From G025836975 sp048751585 (GTDB lineage Bacteria; Pseudomonadota; Gammaproteobacteria; Burkholderiales; Burkholderiaceae_B), in contig NZ_JAZHOB010000009.1 of the NCBI RefSeq assembly GCF_048751585.1, positions 62,001 through 126,000 of the forward strand: a DNA stretch of 64,000 nucleotides, given 5' to 3'. The notes beneath the pieces were generated by a model. That model saw only the letters and a list, made by a program, of their open reading frames with translations, was not told the origin of the DNA and did not search any database. The translations under genes and the position numbers were made by a program. Positions 8,324 to 17,297 of this stretch are shown here, in pieces; the first letter of the stretch is position 1; each line of letters begins with the position of its first letter.

Positions 8324-10009
8324 ATGAATCAATCACGCCCCAAACTAACCTGGTCGCTGATCGTCATCGTTGGATTCCTGACGCTTTGCCCCGTGCTGAT
8401 GCTGCTGCTGGGCAGCTTCTCGCAAGGGCTGACGGCTTTCGGATCGTTCACGCTCAGCAAGTACGTCGCCGCCTACACCGACCCCTTCCTGCTTGAAGTC
8501 TCGGTCAACACGCTTATCTTCGTGGTCGGCTCATCCTTGTTCTCAACCGGGCTGGCGCTGGTGCTGGCCTACTTGAACACGCGCACCGACATCCCCTGCA
8601 AGTCGGCGTTCACCGTGCTGTCCATCGTCCCGATGATGATCCCGCACTTGCTGTTCGCGGTCAGTTGGGCGCTATTGCTGAACCCATCCAACGGCCTGCT
8701 CAATACCCTGCTGGTGAACACCTTCGGGCTGGACGAGGCGCCCTTCAACATCTATTCGCTGTGGGGCATGGTGCTGGTCGAGGGCCTGCTGAACATGCCC
8801 ATCGCCTACCTGATCATCGCCCCGGCCATGGCGTCCTTCGACGTCGCCCTGGAAGAGTCGTCGCGGGTATTCGGGGCGGGTACCTGGCGCACCCTGGTCC
8901 GGGTCACCCTGCCGGTCCTGCGCCCCGCCATCCTGGCCGCCTTCATCCTGGCCGTGGTGCGCAGCCTGGCTTCCTACGCCGTTCCCCGGGTGCTGGGCAT
9001 GCCGGGCCAGGTCGACGTATTGGCCACCTATCTGTACCAGATGGTGGCCACCGGGTTTACGCCGGACTACGGCAAGGCCGCCGCGCTGGGCATGAGCATA
9101 CTCAGCGCCTCCATCGGGCTGATCGTGCTTTACCGGGCGCTGACCGCCGACAGCGGCAAGTACGTGACCGTGTCCGGACGCGGCTACCGCCCCACCGTCA
9201 TCGAACTGAAGCGCGCCAGGACCCCGCTGTTCATCGGCATAGGCGCCCTTTCCTTCCTGATGGTCATACTGCCCGTGGCGGTGCTGCTGTATACCTCGCT
9301 GGTGCCCTATTCCATGGTGCCCAGCGCCCGCGCCTTCTCGCTGATGAGCCTCAAGCACTGGATCGAGGTCATCGAAGACCCGCTGTCGCAACTGGCCCTG
9401 AAGAACAGCGTATTCCTGGCGGTGGTCGGCGCCAGCCTGGGCGTCCTGCTGTCGGCCTTCGTCGCCTACGTCATCGTCAAGCTGCGGACGCGCGCGGCCG
9501 GCCTGCTGGAGTCGCTGAGCTTCCTGTCGTTTTCATTCCCGGGCATCGTCATCGGCATAGGCTTCATGTGGTTCTTCGTGCAGACGCCCTTGTATGCCAC
9601 GCTGACCGCCTTGCTGCTGGCCTACATCGCCGCCTACCTGCCCTACGGGATACGGCCGCTGGCCAGCGCTTTCGTGCAGGTGCATGCCCACCTGGAAGAA
9701 TCGTCGCTGGTTTGCGGGGCCTCCAACCTGACCACCATGCGCCGCATCATCGTGCCGCTGCTCATCCCCGGCGTGGTATCGGCCTGGATACTGATGGCGA
9801 CGATGTTCGTGCGCGAACTGACCGTTTCCGTGGTGCTGTCGCGGCCCGGCAGCGAAGTGCTGGCGGTGCAGATACTAAGCTTCGCCGACGACGGGCTATG
9901 GGGCAAGCTGTCCGCCCTGGGCATCATCATGATCGTCATTTCCACAGGGCTGGTGCTGCTGGCCATGCTGGCGGGACGCAAGTTCAAGAGCATGCAAGGC
10001 GGCAACTAA
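8324..10009 (+). CDS. ABC importer permease with two fused transmembrane domains (FbpB/AfuB type)
   Basis: This 561-residue inner-membrane protein holds two BPD_transp_1 permease units in one chain, as in the FbpB/SfuB group. The first unit has about six helices up to residue 280 and the second begins near TPLFIGIGALSFLMVILPV. Each half carries an EAA-like cytoplasmic loop for the ATPase: ALEESSRVFGAGTWRTLVRV in the first and HLEESSLVCGASNLTTMRRI in the second. One such chain would pair with two copies of the ATPase encoded just upstream. A strong bidirectional terminator follows 5 bp after the stop and closes the operon. Confidence 0.9.
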   Translation: MNQSRPKLTWSLIVIVGFLTLCPVLMLLLGSFSQGLTAFGSFTLSKYVAAYTDPFLLEVSVNTLIFVVGSSLFSTGLALVLAYLNTRTDIPCKSAFTVLSIVPMMIPHLLFAVSWALLLNPSNGLLNTLLVNTFGLDEAPFNIYSLWGMVLVEGLLNMPIAYLIIAPAMASFDVALEESSRVFGAGTWRTLVRVTLPVLRPAILAAFILAVVRSLASYAVPRVLGMPGQVDVLATYLYQMVATGFTPDYGKAAALGMSILSASIGLIVLYRALTADSGKYVTVSGRGYRPTVIELKRARTPLFIGIGALSFLMVILPVAVLLYTSLVPYSMVPSARAFSLMSLKHWIEVIEDPLSQLALKNSVFLAVVGASLGVLLSAFVAYVIVKLRTRAAGLLESLSFLSFSFPGIVIGIGFMWFFVQTPLYATLTALLLAYIAAYLPYGIRPLASAFVQVHAHLEESSLVCGASNLTTMRRIIVPLLIPGVVSAWILMATMFVRELTVSVVLSRPGSEVLAVQILSFADDGLWGKLSALGIIMIVISTGLVLLAMLAGRKFKSMQGGN

Positions 10010-10013
10010 AAGC

Positions 10014-10052
10014 AAAAAGCGCGCGGGGCAGGCATTGCCCCGCGCGCTTTTT
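10014..10052. terminator. Bidirectional terminator between the ABC operon and the catabolic operon
   Basis: A perfect 12-bp GC stem (10019-10030 with 10036-10047) has a 5-nt loop and is flanked by A5 on the left (10014-10018) and T5 on the right (10048-10052). It therefore works as an intrinsic terminator in both directions. It ends the rightward ABC operon and the leftward six-gene operon, whose last stop is at 10071. Confidence 0.92.
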
Positions 10053-10070
10053 CGATAAACGGCGAACCGC

Positions 10071-11045
10071 TTATTCGTTGACGGTGATGCCTTCCGCCTT
10101 GATGACGTCGCCCCACTTGCGGGTGTCCTCATCGATCAGTTTCTCAAACTCTTGCGGCGACGTGGGCGTGGCTTCCAGCCCGCTGGTCTGCACGTATTTC
10201 TGCACGGCGTCGCTGGCCAGGGCTGTCCGCAAGGCCTTGTTCAACTTGTCGATGGTCTCCGCTGGCGTCTTCTTGGGCGCGAACATGCCATACCAGTTAT
10301 TGGCGTACACATTCTTGATGCCCAGCTCGTCGAAGGTGGGAACGTTCGGCAGCACGGCGGAGCGCTTGGCCGCGGCGATGGCGATAGGACGAACGCGATT
10401 GTCCTTGATGAAAGCCATCAGGCCAGAAATATCGCCGAAGAAGCCGCCCACCTGGCCGCCGACCGTATCCTTGATGGCGGGCGCCGCGCCCTTGTAGGGC
10501 ACATGCAGGATATCCACCTTGGTGGCGATCTTAAGCAGCGAAATCGCCATATGTGGCATGCTGCCTATGCCCGAGGAAGACAGGGTCACGCTGCCCGGTT
10601 TGCTCTTGGCGGCGTCCAGGAACTCGCTTAGGGACTTGATGCTGCCCGAGCCGGGCACCACCAGGACTTCAGGCGTGGAAACCAGCATGGTCACCGGCTG
10701 CAGCTCTTTCTTGGGGTTGTAGACCAGCTTGGGATACAGGGGTGGGTTGATGGCGATGGCGCCCGCGGAGCTCAGGAACAAGGTGTGGCCGTCGGGCGTG
10801 GCGCGGCCGACATAGCTGGCCGCGATGGCGCCGTTACCGCCCGGCTTGTTCTCGACCACCACAGTGGACTGCAGCGTTTTTTCGAGTTCGGCCGCAACCA
10901 CGCGGGCCAGCGTGTCGGCGGGCCCGCCCGCCGGGAAAGCCACCACCACCGTCGTGGGCGTGCTGGCCGAAGCCGCCGTGCCGGCCATACCCAGCACCAG
11001 CGCCAGGGCGCAGCGCTTGAACACGGTATTGTTGACTATGAACAT
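10071..11045 (-). CDS. Bug-type (TctC) periplasmic receptor of the six-gene catabolic operon
   Basis: This 324-residue secreted receptor has a signal peptide of about 27 residues (RCALALVLGMAGTAASA). The Bug motifs follow: VVVAFPAGGPADTLARVV, the disordered-loop region GGNGAIAASYVGRATPDGHT, and HVPYKGAAPA. AAGGAGA upstream supports the ATG at 11045. It is the last gene of the operon that starts at 14897, 19 bp after the lactonase-like gene, so its ligand is presumably the compound that the operon's enzymes degrade. As with the other Bug proteins here, no TctAB partner is encoded nearby. Confidence 0.9.
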   Translation of the reverse strand: MFIVNNTVFKRCALALVLGMAGTAASASTPTTVVVAFPAGGPADTLARVVAAELEKTLQSTVVVENKPGGNGAIAASYVGRATPDGHTLFLSSAGAIAINPPLYPKLVYNPKKELQPVTMLVSTPEVLVVPGSGSIKSLSEFLDAAKSKPGSVTLSSSGIGSMPHMAISLLKIATKVDILHVPYKGAAPAIKDTVGGQVGGFFGDISGLMAFIKDNRVRPIAIAAAKRSAVLPNVPTFDELGIKNVYANNWYGMFAPKKTPAETIDKLNKALRTALASDAVQKYVQTSGLEATPTSPQEFEKLIDEDTRKWGDVIKAEGITVNE

Positions 11046-11064
11046 AGATTATCTCCTTGATATC

Positions 11065-12012
11065 TCAGCTTCCCGCAATGCCTTGCGTGTTGACGTACAA
11101 CGAATAAATTGACGTGCACGACGCCATGAACAAACGATTCCGGTGCTTGCCACCGAAACACAGATTCGCGCAGCGTTCGGGCAGCGCGATTTTTCCCAGC
11201 AATTCTCCTTCGGAAGAAAAGACGCGCACGCCGTCCAGCTCGGCCGTGCCCATGCCCCACCCGCACCACAGGTTTCCATGGATGTCCACGCGGAAACCGT
11301 CAGGCGTGCCCTCGCCGGCATCGAACAGCACGCGCTGTCCACTCAGGGATTTCCCGTCGGGCGACACATCGAAGGCCAGGATGTTGCGCGGCCTGGCCCG
11401 CGACTCCACCACGTACAAAATGCTTTCGTCGGGCGAGAATGCCAAACCGTTGGGGCCGTTGACAGCGTCCGCCACGACAGTGAGTTCACCGCTGTCGGGG
11501 TCCAGCCGATAGACGTAAGCGGGCAGTTCCTGCTCTGCCTTTTCACCCTGGTAATAGCCCACGATGCCGAACGGCGGGTCGGTGAACCAGATGGATCCGT
11601 CCGACTTGACGACCACGTCGTTGGGCGAATTCAGGCGCTTGCCCTGATACCGGTCGGCCAGCACGGTCACGGTGCCGTCGTGCTCGGTGCGCGTCAGGCG
11701 GCGCCCCAGGTGCTCGCAAGTAATCAAACGCCCCTGCCGGTCGCGGGTATTGCCGTTGGCATTGTTCGATGGCCCCCGATACACCTGGGTCTGGCCGGTG
11801 ATTTCATCCCAGCGCAGCATGCGGTCGCTGGGCACGTCGCTGAACAACAGATAGCGTCCGTCGCCGAACCACACCGGGCCTTCGGCCCAGCGCGCGCCCG
11901 TGCTCAGTTTTTCAATGACGGCCAGCGGCAGGACCAGTTCGTGAAAGCGGGGGTCCAGCGCGATGATGCCGGGGTCCGGATAACGGGAAGAAAGATTAGC
12001 CGCAGCGTACAC
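11065..12012 (-). CDS. SMP-30/gluconolactonase-family hydrolase
   Basis: This 315-residue six-bladed beta-propeller enzyme is of the SMP-30/gluconolactonase/LRE class, which usually opens sugar or aromatic-derived lactones with a divalent metal. Metal-site motifs are visible: AEGPVWF (Glu), LNSPNDVVV (Asn) and GPNGLAFSPDES (Asn and Asp). Translation starts at a GTG (12012) inside the end of the SDR gene. GGAGG sits 5 nt before it and the two genes overlap by 17 bp, which indicates translational coupling. In this operon the lactone would probably be made by the SDR encoded just upstream (inference). Confidence 0.85.
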   Translation of the reverse strand: MYAAANLSSRYPDPGIIALDPRFHELVLPLAVIEKLSTGARWAEGPVWFGDGRYLLFSDVPSDRMLRWDEITGQTQVYRGPSNNANGNTRDRQGRLITCEHLGRRLTRTEHDGTVTVLADRYQGKRLNSPNDVVVKSDGSIWFTDPPFGIVGYYQGEKAEQELPAYVYRLDPDSGELTVVADAVNGPNGLAFSPDESILYVVESRARPRNILAFDVSPDGKSLSGQRVLFDAGEGTPDGFRVDIHGNLWCGWGMGTAELDGVRVFSSEGELLGKIALPERCANLCFGGKHRNRLFMASCTSIYSLYVNTQGIAGS

Positions 12013-12796
12013 TCATGCCTCCGTCGACCACGATTTCGGTGCCGGTAATGAAGCGCGCTTCATCCGATGCCAGGAACAGCGCCGCATTGGCGGTGTCGAT
12101 GCCGTCGCCCATGAAGGGCAAGGGAATGCGCGCCTGCCGCTGCGCCAGCAATTTCTGCACGTCGCCGCCCGCGCGCTGCCCGGCCAGCCGGGTCTCGACC
12201 ATGGGGGTGTGCATCTGACCCGGGATGACGGTATTGCAGCGTATATTCTTGGGCGCGTATTCCACTGCCACCACGCGCGAGAACTGGATGACGCCGGCCT
12301 TGGAGCTGGCGTAGCCCACCTGCGCCGCTCCCGTCCAGCGTATGCCCGAGGTCGAGGACACATTGACGATAGCGCCTGTGCCCTGGCTTTCCATGACGGG
12401 CAGCACATGCTTGCAGCCCAGGAATACGCTTTTAAGATTGAAATCCAATTGCTGATCCCAGACCGTTTCGTCCAGATCGACGGGCCCACCGCGTCTTGAT
12501 CCGCCCACGTTATTGACCAGGATATCGACCCGGCCATGGGCCTGGACGCAAGCTTGCACCATCTCGCGCACCGAGTCGCTGGAAGTCACGTCGGCCTGCC
12601 AGGTGTCGATGTGGCCGCCTGCCTCGCGTACCTTGCTGACGGTTTCCACCAAGGCCTCGGCCTTCAGGTCCACCGCAAAAACCTTTGCCCCTTCTTGCGC
12701 AAAGCGAAAGGCGATGGCCCGGCCATTGCCCCAGCCCGGGCCCACGCTGCCCGCGCCGGTAACGATGGCAACCTTGCCTTCTAAACGTCCAGCCAT
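11996..12796 (-). CDS. Short-chain dehydrogenase/reductase (SDR) of the six-gene operon
   Basis: This 266-residue classical SDR is a cytoplasmic NAD(P)-dependent alcohol or ketone oxidoreductase. The cofactor loop is longer than usual, TGAGSVGPGWGNGRAIA, instead of the short TGxxxGIG. It is followed by NNVGG, the catalytic serine in NVSSTSG and YASSK (Tyr and Lys). FITGTEIVVDGG is the typical C-terminus. An aspartate at the end of the second strand (VFAVDLK) suggests NAD preference. AGGAGC supports the start. The substrate is unknown; the adjacent lactonase suggests oxidation of a cyclic hemiacetal or a hydroxy group. Confidence 0.88.
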   Translation of the reverse strand: MAGRLEGKVAIVTGAGSVGPGWGNGRAIAFRFAQEGAKVFAVDLKAEALVETVSKVREAGGHIDTWQADVTSSDSVREMVQACVQAHGRVDILVNNVGGSRRGGPVDLDETVWDQQLDFNLKSVFLGCKHVLPVMESQGTGAIVNVSSTSGIRWTGAAQVGYASSKAGVIQFSRVVAVEYAPKNIRCNTVIPGQMHTPMVETRLAGQRAGGDVQKLLAQRQARIPLPFMGDGIDTANAALFLASDEARFITGTEIVVDGGMSVRCG

Positions 12797-12813
12797 ATCA
12801 TGCTCCTGTCAGA

Positions 12814-13371
12814 TCAGTTTTGATTATTGAGTTGCCGAGCTTCACCCTCGGGTGGTTGTATGTCGAACACGTTCAGTGTCATGGAGATCAGGGTGTAGTA
12901 GCCCGCCAAGCCCACCAGGTCGACCACCCCGTCCTGGCCCAGCGTATCCAGCGCACGCTGATACAGGGCATCAGGCACCTGGCGCGTCTCGACCAAGGCA
13001 TGCACGAATTCGTAAACCACGTCTTCGTCCTGGCGATCCAGCACCGGCCTGTCCCCGCGGCGTATGCTTTCGGCCGCTTCGGGCGACAAGCCCGCCTTGA
13101 GCGCAATGGGGTGATGAGCCCACCATTCGAACTCCGATCCCCATAGTGCCGCCAGGGTCAGGATGGCAAGCTCGGACAGCCGCGGCTCCAGGCTGGAGTC
13201 GTAGCGGCAATACTGGCCCAGCGCCTGCGCATGCTCGGCCAGGCCAGGGCGATGCAGCCAGACGGCCAGCGGCCCGCGTACGCGCCCGCGCGGACCCGCC
13301 ATGATGGCGTCGTAGACCCGGCGCTGGTGCTCGGACATATGTGCCGGATCGGGCGGCAATAATTTAGGCAT
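12814..13371 (-). CDS. Carboxymuconolactone decarboxylase-family protein
   Basis: This 185-residue all-helical protein is of the CMD/AhpD superfamily. The core motif is LAILTLAALWGSEFEWWAHH, with conserved Glu, Trp and His but no CxxC. It is thus of the decarboxylase-like kind and not an AhpD peroxidase. The end of the protein (DLVGLAGYYTLISMTLNVF) is typical of CMD homologues found in aromatic-degradation operons. The start has GGGAGA upstream, the next operon gene begins 17 bp after its stop, and the gene before it ends 1 bp upstream of the ATG. The actual substrate is unknown. Confidence 0.85.
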   Translation of the reverse strand: MPKLLPPDPAHMSEHQRRVYDAIMAGPRGRVRGPLAVWLHRPGLAEHAQALGQYCRYDSSLEPRLSELAILTLAALWGSEFEWWAHHPIALKAGLSPEAAESIRRGDRPVLDRQDEDVVYEFVHALVETRQVPDALYQRALDTLGQDGVVDLVGLAGYYTLISMTLNVFDIQPPEGEARQLNNQN

Positions 13372-13372
13372 A

Positions 13373-13969
13373 TCAGTCTCCCTGTGGCGGCACGCGCTTG
13401 AACATGCTGCGTTTCGTATTCATGAAATTGGGCCGTACGCGCGAGCTCCATTCCGTCGCGCGCACCGCCAGCCAAGGCCCGGACCCGAAGGTCTCAAGGG
13501 CTTCCAGGTCGTAGGCGGCGTAGTACTTGGGCTCGGCTGGCTGCGCCAGATAGCGGCGCGCCCGCACGGTGCCGGGCACGGCGGCCAGGCCGGGCAGATG
13601 CTCGGTGGAATACCAATCGTTGAAATCCTGCTCGGCCTGGGGCTGGACGTCGGTTTCGACGATGTAGTGCCAGGGCGCGGGCCGGCCGGCCGCCTGGCCG
13701 GGCACGTCTTGGGTACAGCGCAATTCGATGACCTGCGCGGCGGGAGCTTGCACCGGCAAGCCCGCTCGCAGCGCCTGCCGGATGGCGTCTGCCGCCGTTA
13801 CAGCCAGGGCTTCCGGAACGCTCAGATAGGCATAGGTCTCGGTACCCTGGACGGCATGGAAGACCTCCATGTCAAGCCCGTCCACGCCCAGGGCCGCCGG
13901 GCCGAGCAGGCTGCGCAGCTGTTCGTGGCGATAGGCCAGGCCGGCCAATTTCAATAAAAAAATGCTCAT
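13373..13969 (-). CDS. Ferredoxin-like dimeric alpha/beta-barrel protein (EthD/DUF4286-like)
   Basis: This 198-residue protein has no signal peptide. The second half contains the EthD/DUF4286-like pattern QDFNDWYSTEHLPGLAAVPG, where a WY and a His-Leu pair mark the barrel edge, and FMNTKRSMFKRV ends the protein. The first half (AYRHEQLRSLLGPAALGVDG and a later dimerisation strand) looks like a degenerate repeat of the same fold. I set the start at the ATG at 13969 with GGAAT upstream; upstream in-frame methionines fall inside the neighbouring gene. Such proteins accompany catabolic enzymes and may assist isomerisation or decarboxylation, but the function here is unknown. Confidence 0.7.
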   Translation of the reverse strand: MSIFLLKLAGLAYRHEQLRSLLGPAALGVDGLDMEVFHAVQGTETYAYLSVPEALAVTAADAIRQALRAGLPVQAPAAQVIELRCTQDVPGQAAGRPAPWHYIVETDVQPQAEQDFNDWYSTEHLPGLAAVPGTVRARRYLAQPAEPKYYAAYDLEALETFGSGPWLAVRATEWSSRVRPNFMNTKRSMFKRVPPQGD

Positions 13970-13997
13970 ATTCCAACACCGTTCCGTGCTTGCATGC

Positions 13998-14897
13998 TTA
14001 GGCTTCGTCGAACCGATAAAGGGTTTGCGGATTCGACACCAATATTCTTTCCTGCTCCGCGCGCTGCGGGCATAGCTGGGTGAAGATATCCACCAGTTCG
14101 CCATCGTTCGGCATATCGCCGCGTACATTGGGATGCGGCCAATCGCTGCCCCACAGAAGCCTGTCGGCCATGGACTCCACCAGGGCTTGCACAAAGGGCC
14201 GGCCATCGTCGTAGGGTCGTCGGCCCGATGAGGATATGCGGTCTATGCCCGAGATCTTTACCCAGGCCTGGCGGTGATCGCGCAATGCGAGCAGCTCGCG
14301 AAAGAGCGCGCCGTCCACCCCGTCGACGGCGGCGACCCGGCCCATGTGGTCCAGCACGAAGGGGATGTCCAGTTGCTTCAAGAGGGGCAGCAGCGAGGGC
14401 AAGGATTGCCGGTCGCTGTGTATGCAAAGGTGCCAGCCGAAGGGAGCGATCAAGCGGGCCATTTCCCGCACTTCGCTCCAGGCCACGTTTTTCAAATGCG
14501 CCACGAAATTGAAGCGCACGCCGCGTACGCCGGCCGCATCCAGGCGCTTTACCTCGGCCGCCGTCGCCGTGGACGGCAGCAGCGCCACGGCGCGATACTG
14601 CCCGTGCCCCTTGGCCAAGGCATCCAGCACGGCCGACATGTCGTAGCCATGACAGCCTGGCTGCACGATCACGCCGCGCGAGATGCCCAACTTGCGATGC
14701 AAAGCGCGCAAGGCCTCGAAGGGGGCGTCGGGCGGCGTATAGGTTCGATCCGGCGCGTACGGGAACACCGCCGCGGGCCCGAAGATATGGGTATGCGCAT
14801 CGCAGGCCAGGGCGGGCGGACGCTGCGCCGGTGCGGCAACCTGGTCCAGCGGCAAAGGCGGCAGGCAATCCGCCGATACGGTAGTTTCTTGTTTCAT
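13998..14897 (-). CDS. Amidohydrolase-family lactone hydrolase (2-pyrone-4,6-dicarboxylate hydrolase-like)
   Basis: This 299-residue TIM-barrel hydrolase is of the amidohydrolase_2 family. Active-site motifs are ACDAHTHIFGP (His-x-His), GCHGYDMSAVLDAL, GVRFNF, CIHSDRQSLP, FVLDHMGR and the C-terminal LLWGSDWPHPN (Asp). The pattern resembles LigI, which hydrolyses 2-pyrone-4,6-dicarboxylate in the protocatechuate 4,5-cleavage route, but the rest of the operon does not match the lig pathway, so the substrate may be another lactone. I chose the ATG at 14897. It is the promoter-proximal gene of the operon, divergent from LysR with an 83-bp shared control region. Confidence 0.85.
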   Translation of the reverse strand: MKQETTVSADCLPPLPLDQVAAPAQRPPALACDAHTHIFGPAAVFPYAPDRTYTPPDAPFEALRALHRKLGISRGVIVQPGCHGYDMSAVLDALAKGHGQYRAVALLPSTATAAEVKRLDAAGVRGVRFNFVAHLKNVAWSEVREMARLIAPFGWHLCIHSDRQSLPSLLPLLKQLDIPFVLDHMGRVAAVDGVDGALFRELLALRDHRQAWVKISGIDRISSSGRRPYDDGRPFVQALVESMADRLLWGSDWPHPNVRGDMPNDGELVDIFTQLCPQRAEQERILVSNPQTLYRFDEA

Positions 14898-14951
14898 GGG
14901 TGCATCATGCCCCGCCGCCGCCCCGGGCACAATATCGCGAACCTGACTTCA

Positions 14952-14972
14952 GATATAGAAAAATCCTATATC
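14952..14972. promoter_or_regulatory. LysR-type operator between the catabolic operon and its regulator
   Basis: A perfect 7-7-7 inverted repeat, GATATAG then seven bases then CTATATC, lies 8 bp before the LysR ATG and 54 bp upstream of the amidohydrolase start. The AT-rich dyad with the T-N11-A geometry is the usual LysR-type binding site, so it likely serves both autorepression of the regulator and activation of the divergent operon. Confidence 0.7.
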
Positions 14973-14980
14973 ATGACGGT

Positions 14981-15880
14981 ATGAACCTCAAACAGATCCA
15001 CTATTTCATCGTCGTATGCGAACAGCGCAGCTTTTCGCGGGCGGTGGATATTCTGGATGTGGCCCAGCCCTCCATCAGCCGCCAGGTCCAATTACTGGAA
15101 TCCGAACTGCAACAGCATCTGTTGCGGCGCACCGGCCGAGGTGTGGAGCCGACTGAGGCCGGCTTGCGCTTCCTGAGCCACGCCAAATCCATCCACGCAC
15201 TGGCCATCCATGCCAAGCAGGATCTGCTGGCCTTCCGCTCGTCCATGCAGGGCAAGGTCAGGCTGGGCATGCCGCCGCGCATCGCACGGCGCCTGACGCC
15301 GCACATCGTGCAGCAATTCCGCCTGATGTTTCCGGACTCCTCCATCACCATCGCGGAAGGCCTGAGCACGGAAATGCGCGAATGGCTGATCAAGGACAGG
15401 GTGGACCTGGCCCTGCTGTACGAGCCGCCGCCATCGGTACTGATGGTTTGCGAAACCATTTACCGCGAGGAACTGGTGCTGGCCTACCCCCGCGGGCTGC
15501 GGCCCGTGCCGCCTCGCAAGGTGAAGGTGGCCAACCTGGCCCGCTATCCGCTGGTCCTGCCCAGTGCGCCCAACACCATACGCGCCCTGGTGGACGACAC
15601 CTGCCGCGACCTGAATGTGGAGTTGAGCGTGGTGGCCGAAGTGGACGTGGTGCACTCCATACTGGAAACGACCGCGCGCGGAAATATGTTTACCGTGATC
15701 CCGCGCTCGGCCATCACCGACCACGCGGGGCACGACGAGTTGAGCTATTCGCAGATCGTCGAGCCGACGATACGGAACAACCTGGCCCTGGCGCTGCCGA
15801 CGGACGGCTCAAGCTCGAAGCTGGCCATCGCCACCGCCGACATCATACGCGGCCTGAACATTGCCGAGCATATGCACTGA
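14981..15880 (+). CDS. LysR-family transcriptional regulator, divergent from the six-gene operon
   Basis: This is a 299-residue LysR regulator of standard length. The winged helix-turn-helix is at the N-terminus (QIHYFIVVCEQRSFSRAVDI, then VAQPSISRQVQLLE). The effector-binding domain runs from about residue 90 (GKVRLGMPPR) to the end. The ATG at 14981 follows the operator palindrome; an open frame continues to 14900 but crosses that palindrome and precedes the conserved N-terminus. Its location argues that it activates the leftward operon in response to a pathway intermediate. It converges on livF with only an 8-bp gap and no visible terminator. Confidence 0.9.
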   Translation: MNLKQIHYFIVVCEQRSFSRAVDILDVAQPSISRQVQLLESELQQHLLRRTGRGVEPTEAGLRFLSHAKSIHALAIHAKQDLLAFRSSMQGKVRLGMPPRIARRLTPHIVQQFRLMFPDSSITIAEGLSTEMREWLIKDRVDLALLYEPPPSVLMVCETIYREELVLAYPRGLRPVPPRKVKVANLARYPLVLPSAPNTIRALVDDTCRDLNVELSVVAEVDVVHSILETTARGNMFTVIPRSAITDHAGHDELSYSQIVEPTIRNNLALALPTDGSSSKLAIATADIIRGLNIAEHMH

Positions 15881-15888
15881 TCGCCGGT

Positions 15889-16586
<698 letters not shown>

Positions 16587-16590
<4 letters not shown>

Positions 16591-17297
16591 GCCTGGCCTC
16601 CGGTATAGCTGCGCACGACCTCGGGATCGCTGAACACCTCGTCGGGCGTGCCCAGCGCGATCAGGCGACCGAAATCCAGGGCCGCGACCCGGTCGCATAG
16701 CTGGCTGATGGTCTCGATGTCGTGCTCGATGATCAGTATGCCCACGTCGAATTCCTTATGCAGCTCTCGCAGCATATTCATGAAGCGCCGCTTGCCGCTG
16801 GTTTCCAGCCCCGCCAGCACTTCGTCCAGCAACAACAGCTTGGGATCGGTGCACAAGGCCTTGGCGATTTCCAGCGCCTTCAGTTCGGTCAAAGCCAGCT
16901 CGGTGGCGGCATTGCGGTCGGCTCGGCCGCCCAGCTTAGTGAAATCCAACACCTGCTCGATGCGCGCGTCGTCGACGCGGCCTGTTGCAAAGCGTTGGGC
17001 CACGATCAGGTTCTCGCGCACGGTCAGTTCGTGCAAGGGCTGCGGTATCTGGAAAGTGCGGCCTATGCCCATGCGTGCCCGCCGGTGCAGGGGCATGGAA
17101 GCCAGGTCGACCGTATCGAAAGCAATACGGCCGGCCGATGGCCGCACCAGGCCGGACACCGCGTTGAACAGGGTGGTCTTGCCGGCGCCGTTGGGCCCCA
17201 CTAGGCCAAGGACCTCGTCGCGCCCGGCCGACAGCGTCACGGCATCCACCGCCGTCAGGCCGCCGAAACGCACCGTCAGAGCATCAAGCTGCAGCAT
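16587..17297 (-). CDS. livG: High-affinity branched-chain-type ABC transporter ATPase 1 with variant signature motif
   Basis: This 236-residue ATPase pairs with LivF. Walker A is GPNGAGKTTLF and Walker B is LLLLDEVLAGLE, with Val in place of the usual Pro after the glutamate. Where a canonical LivG has an LSxGxQ signature, this protein reads ELALTELKALEIAKAL, so the glycine and glutamine are missing. Similar variants exist in betaproteobacterial LivG-like proteins, and the change may make one of the two ATP sites non-canonical. The C-terminal extension after the H-loop (IIEHDIE) is of normal length. It overlaps livM by 14 bp and livF by 4 bp. Confidence 0.9.

Noticed and set aside
13970..14206. 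Longer N-terminus for the EthD/DUF4286-like protein
   Set aside because: The extension reads in another frame of the amidohydrolase gene and has no conserved sequence; the ATG at 13969 has a ribosome site.
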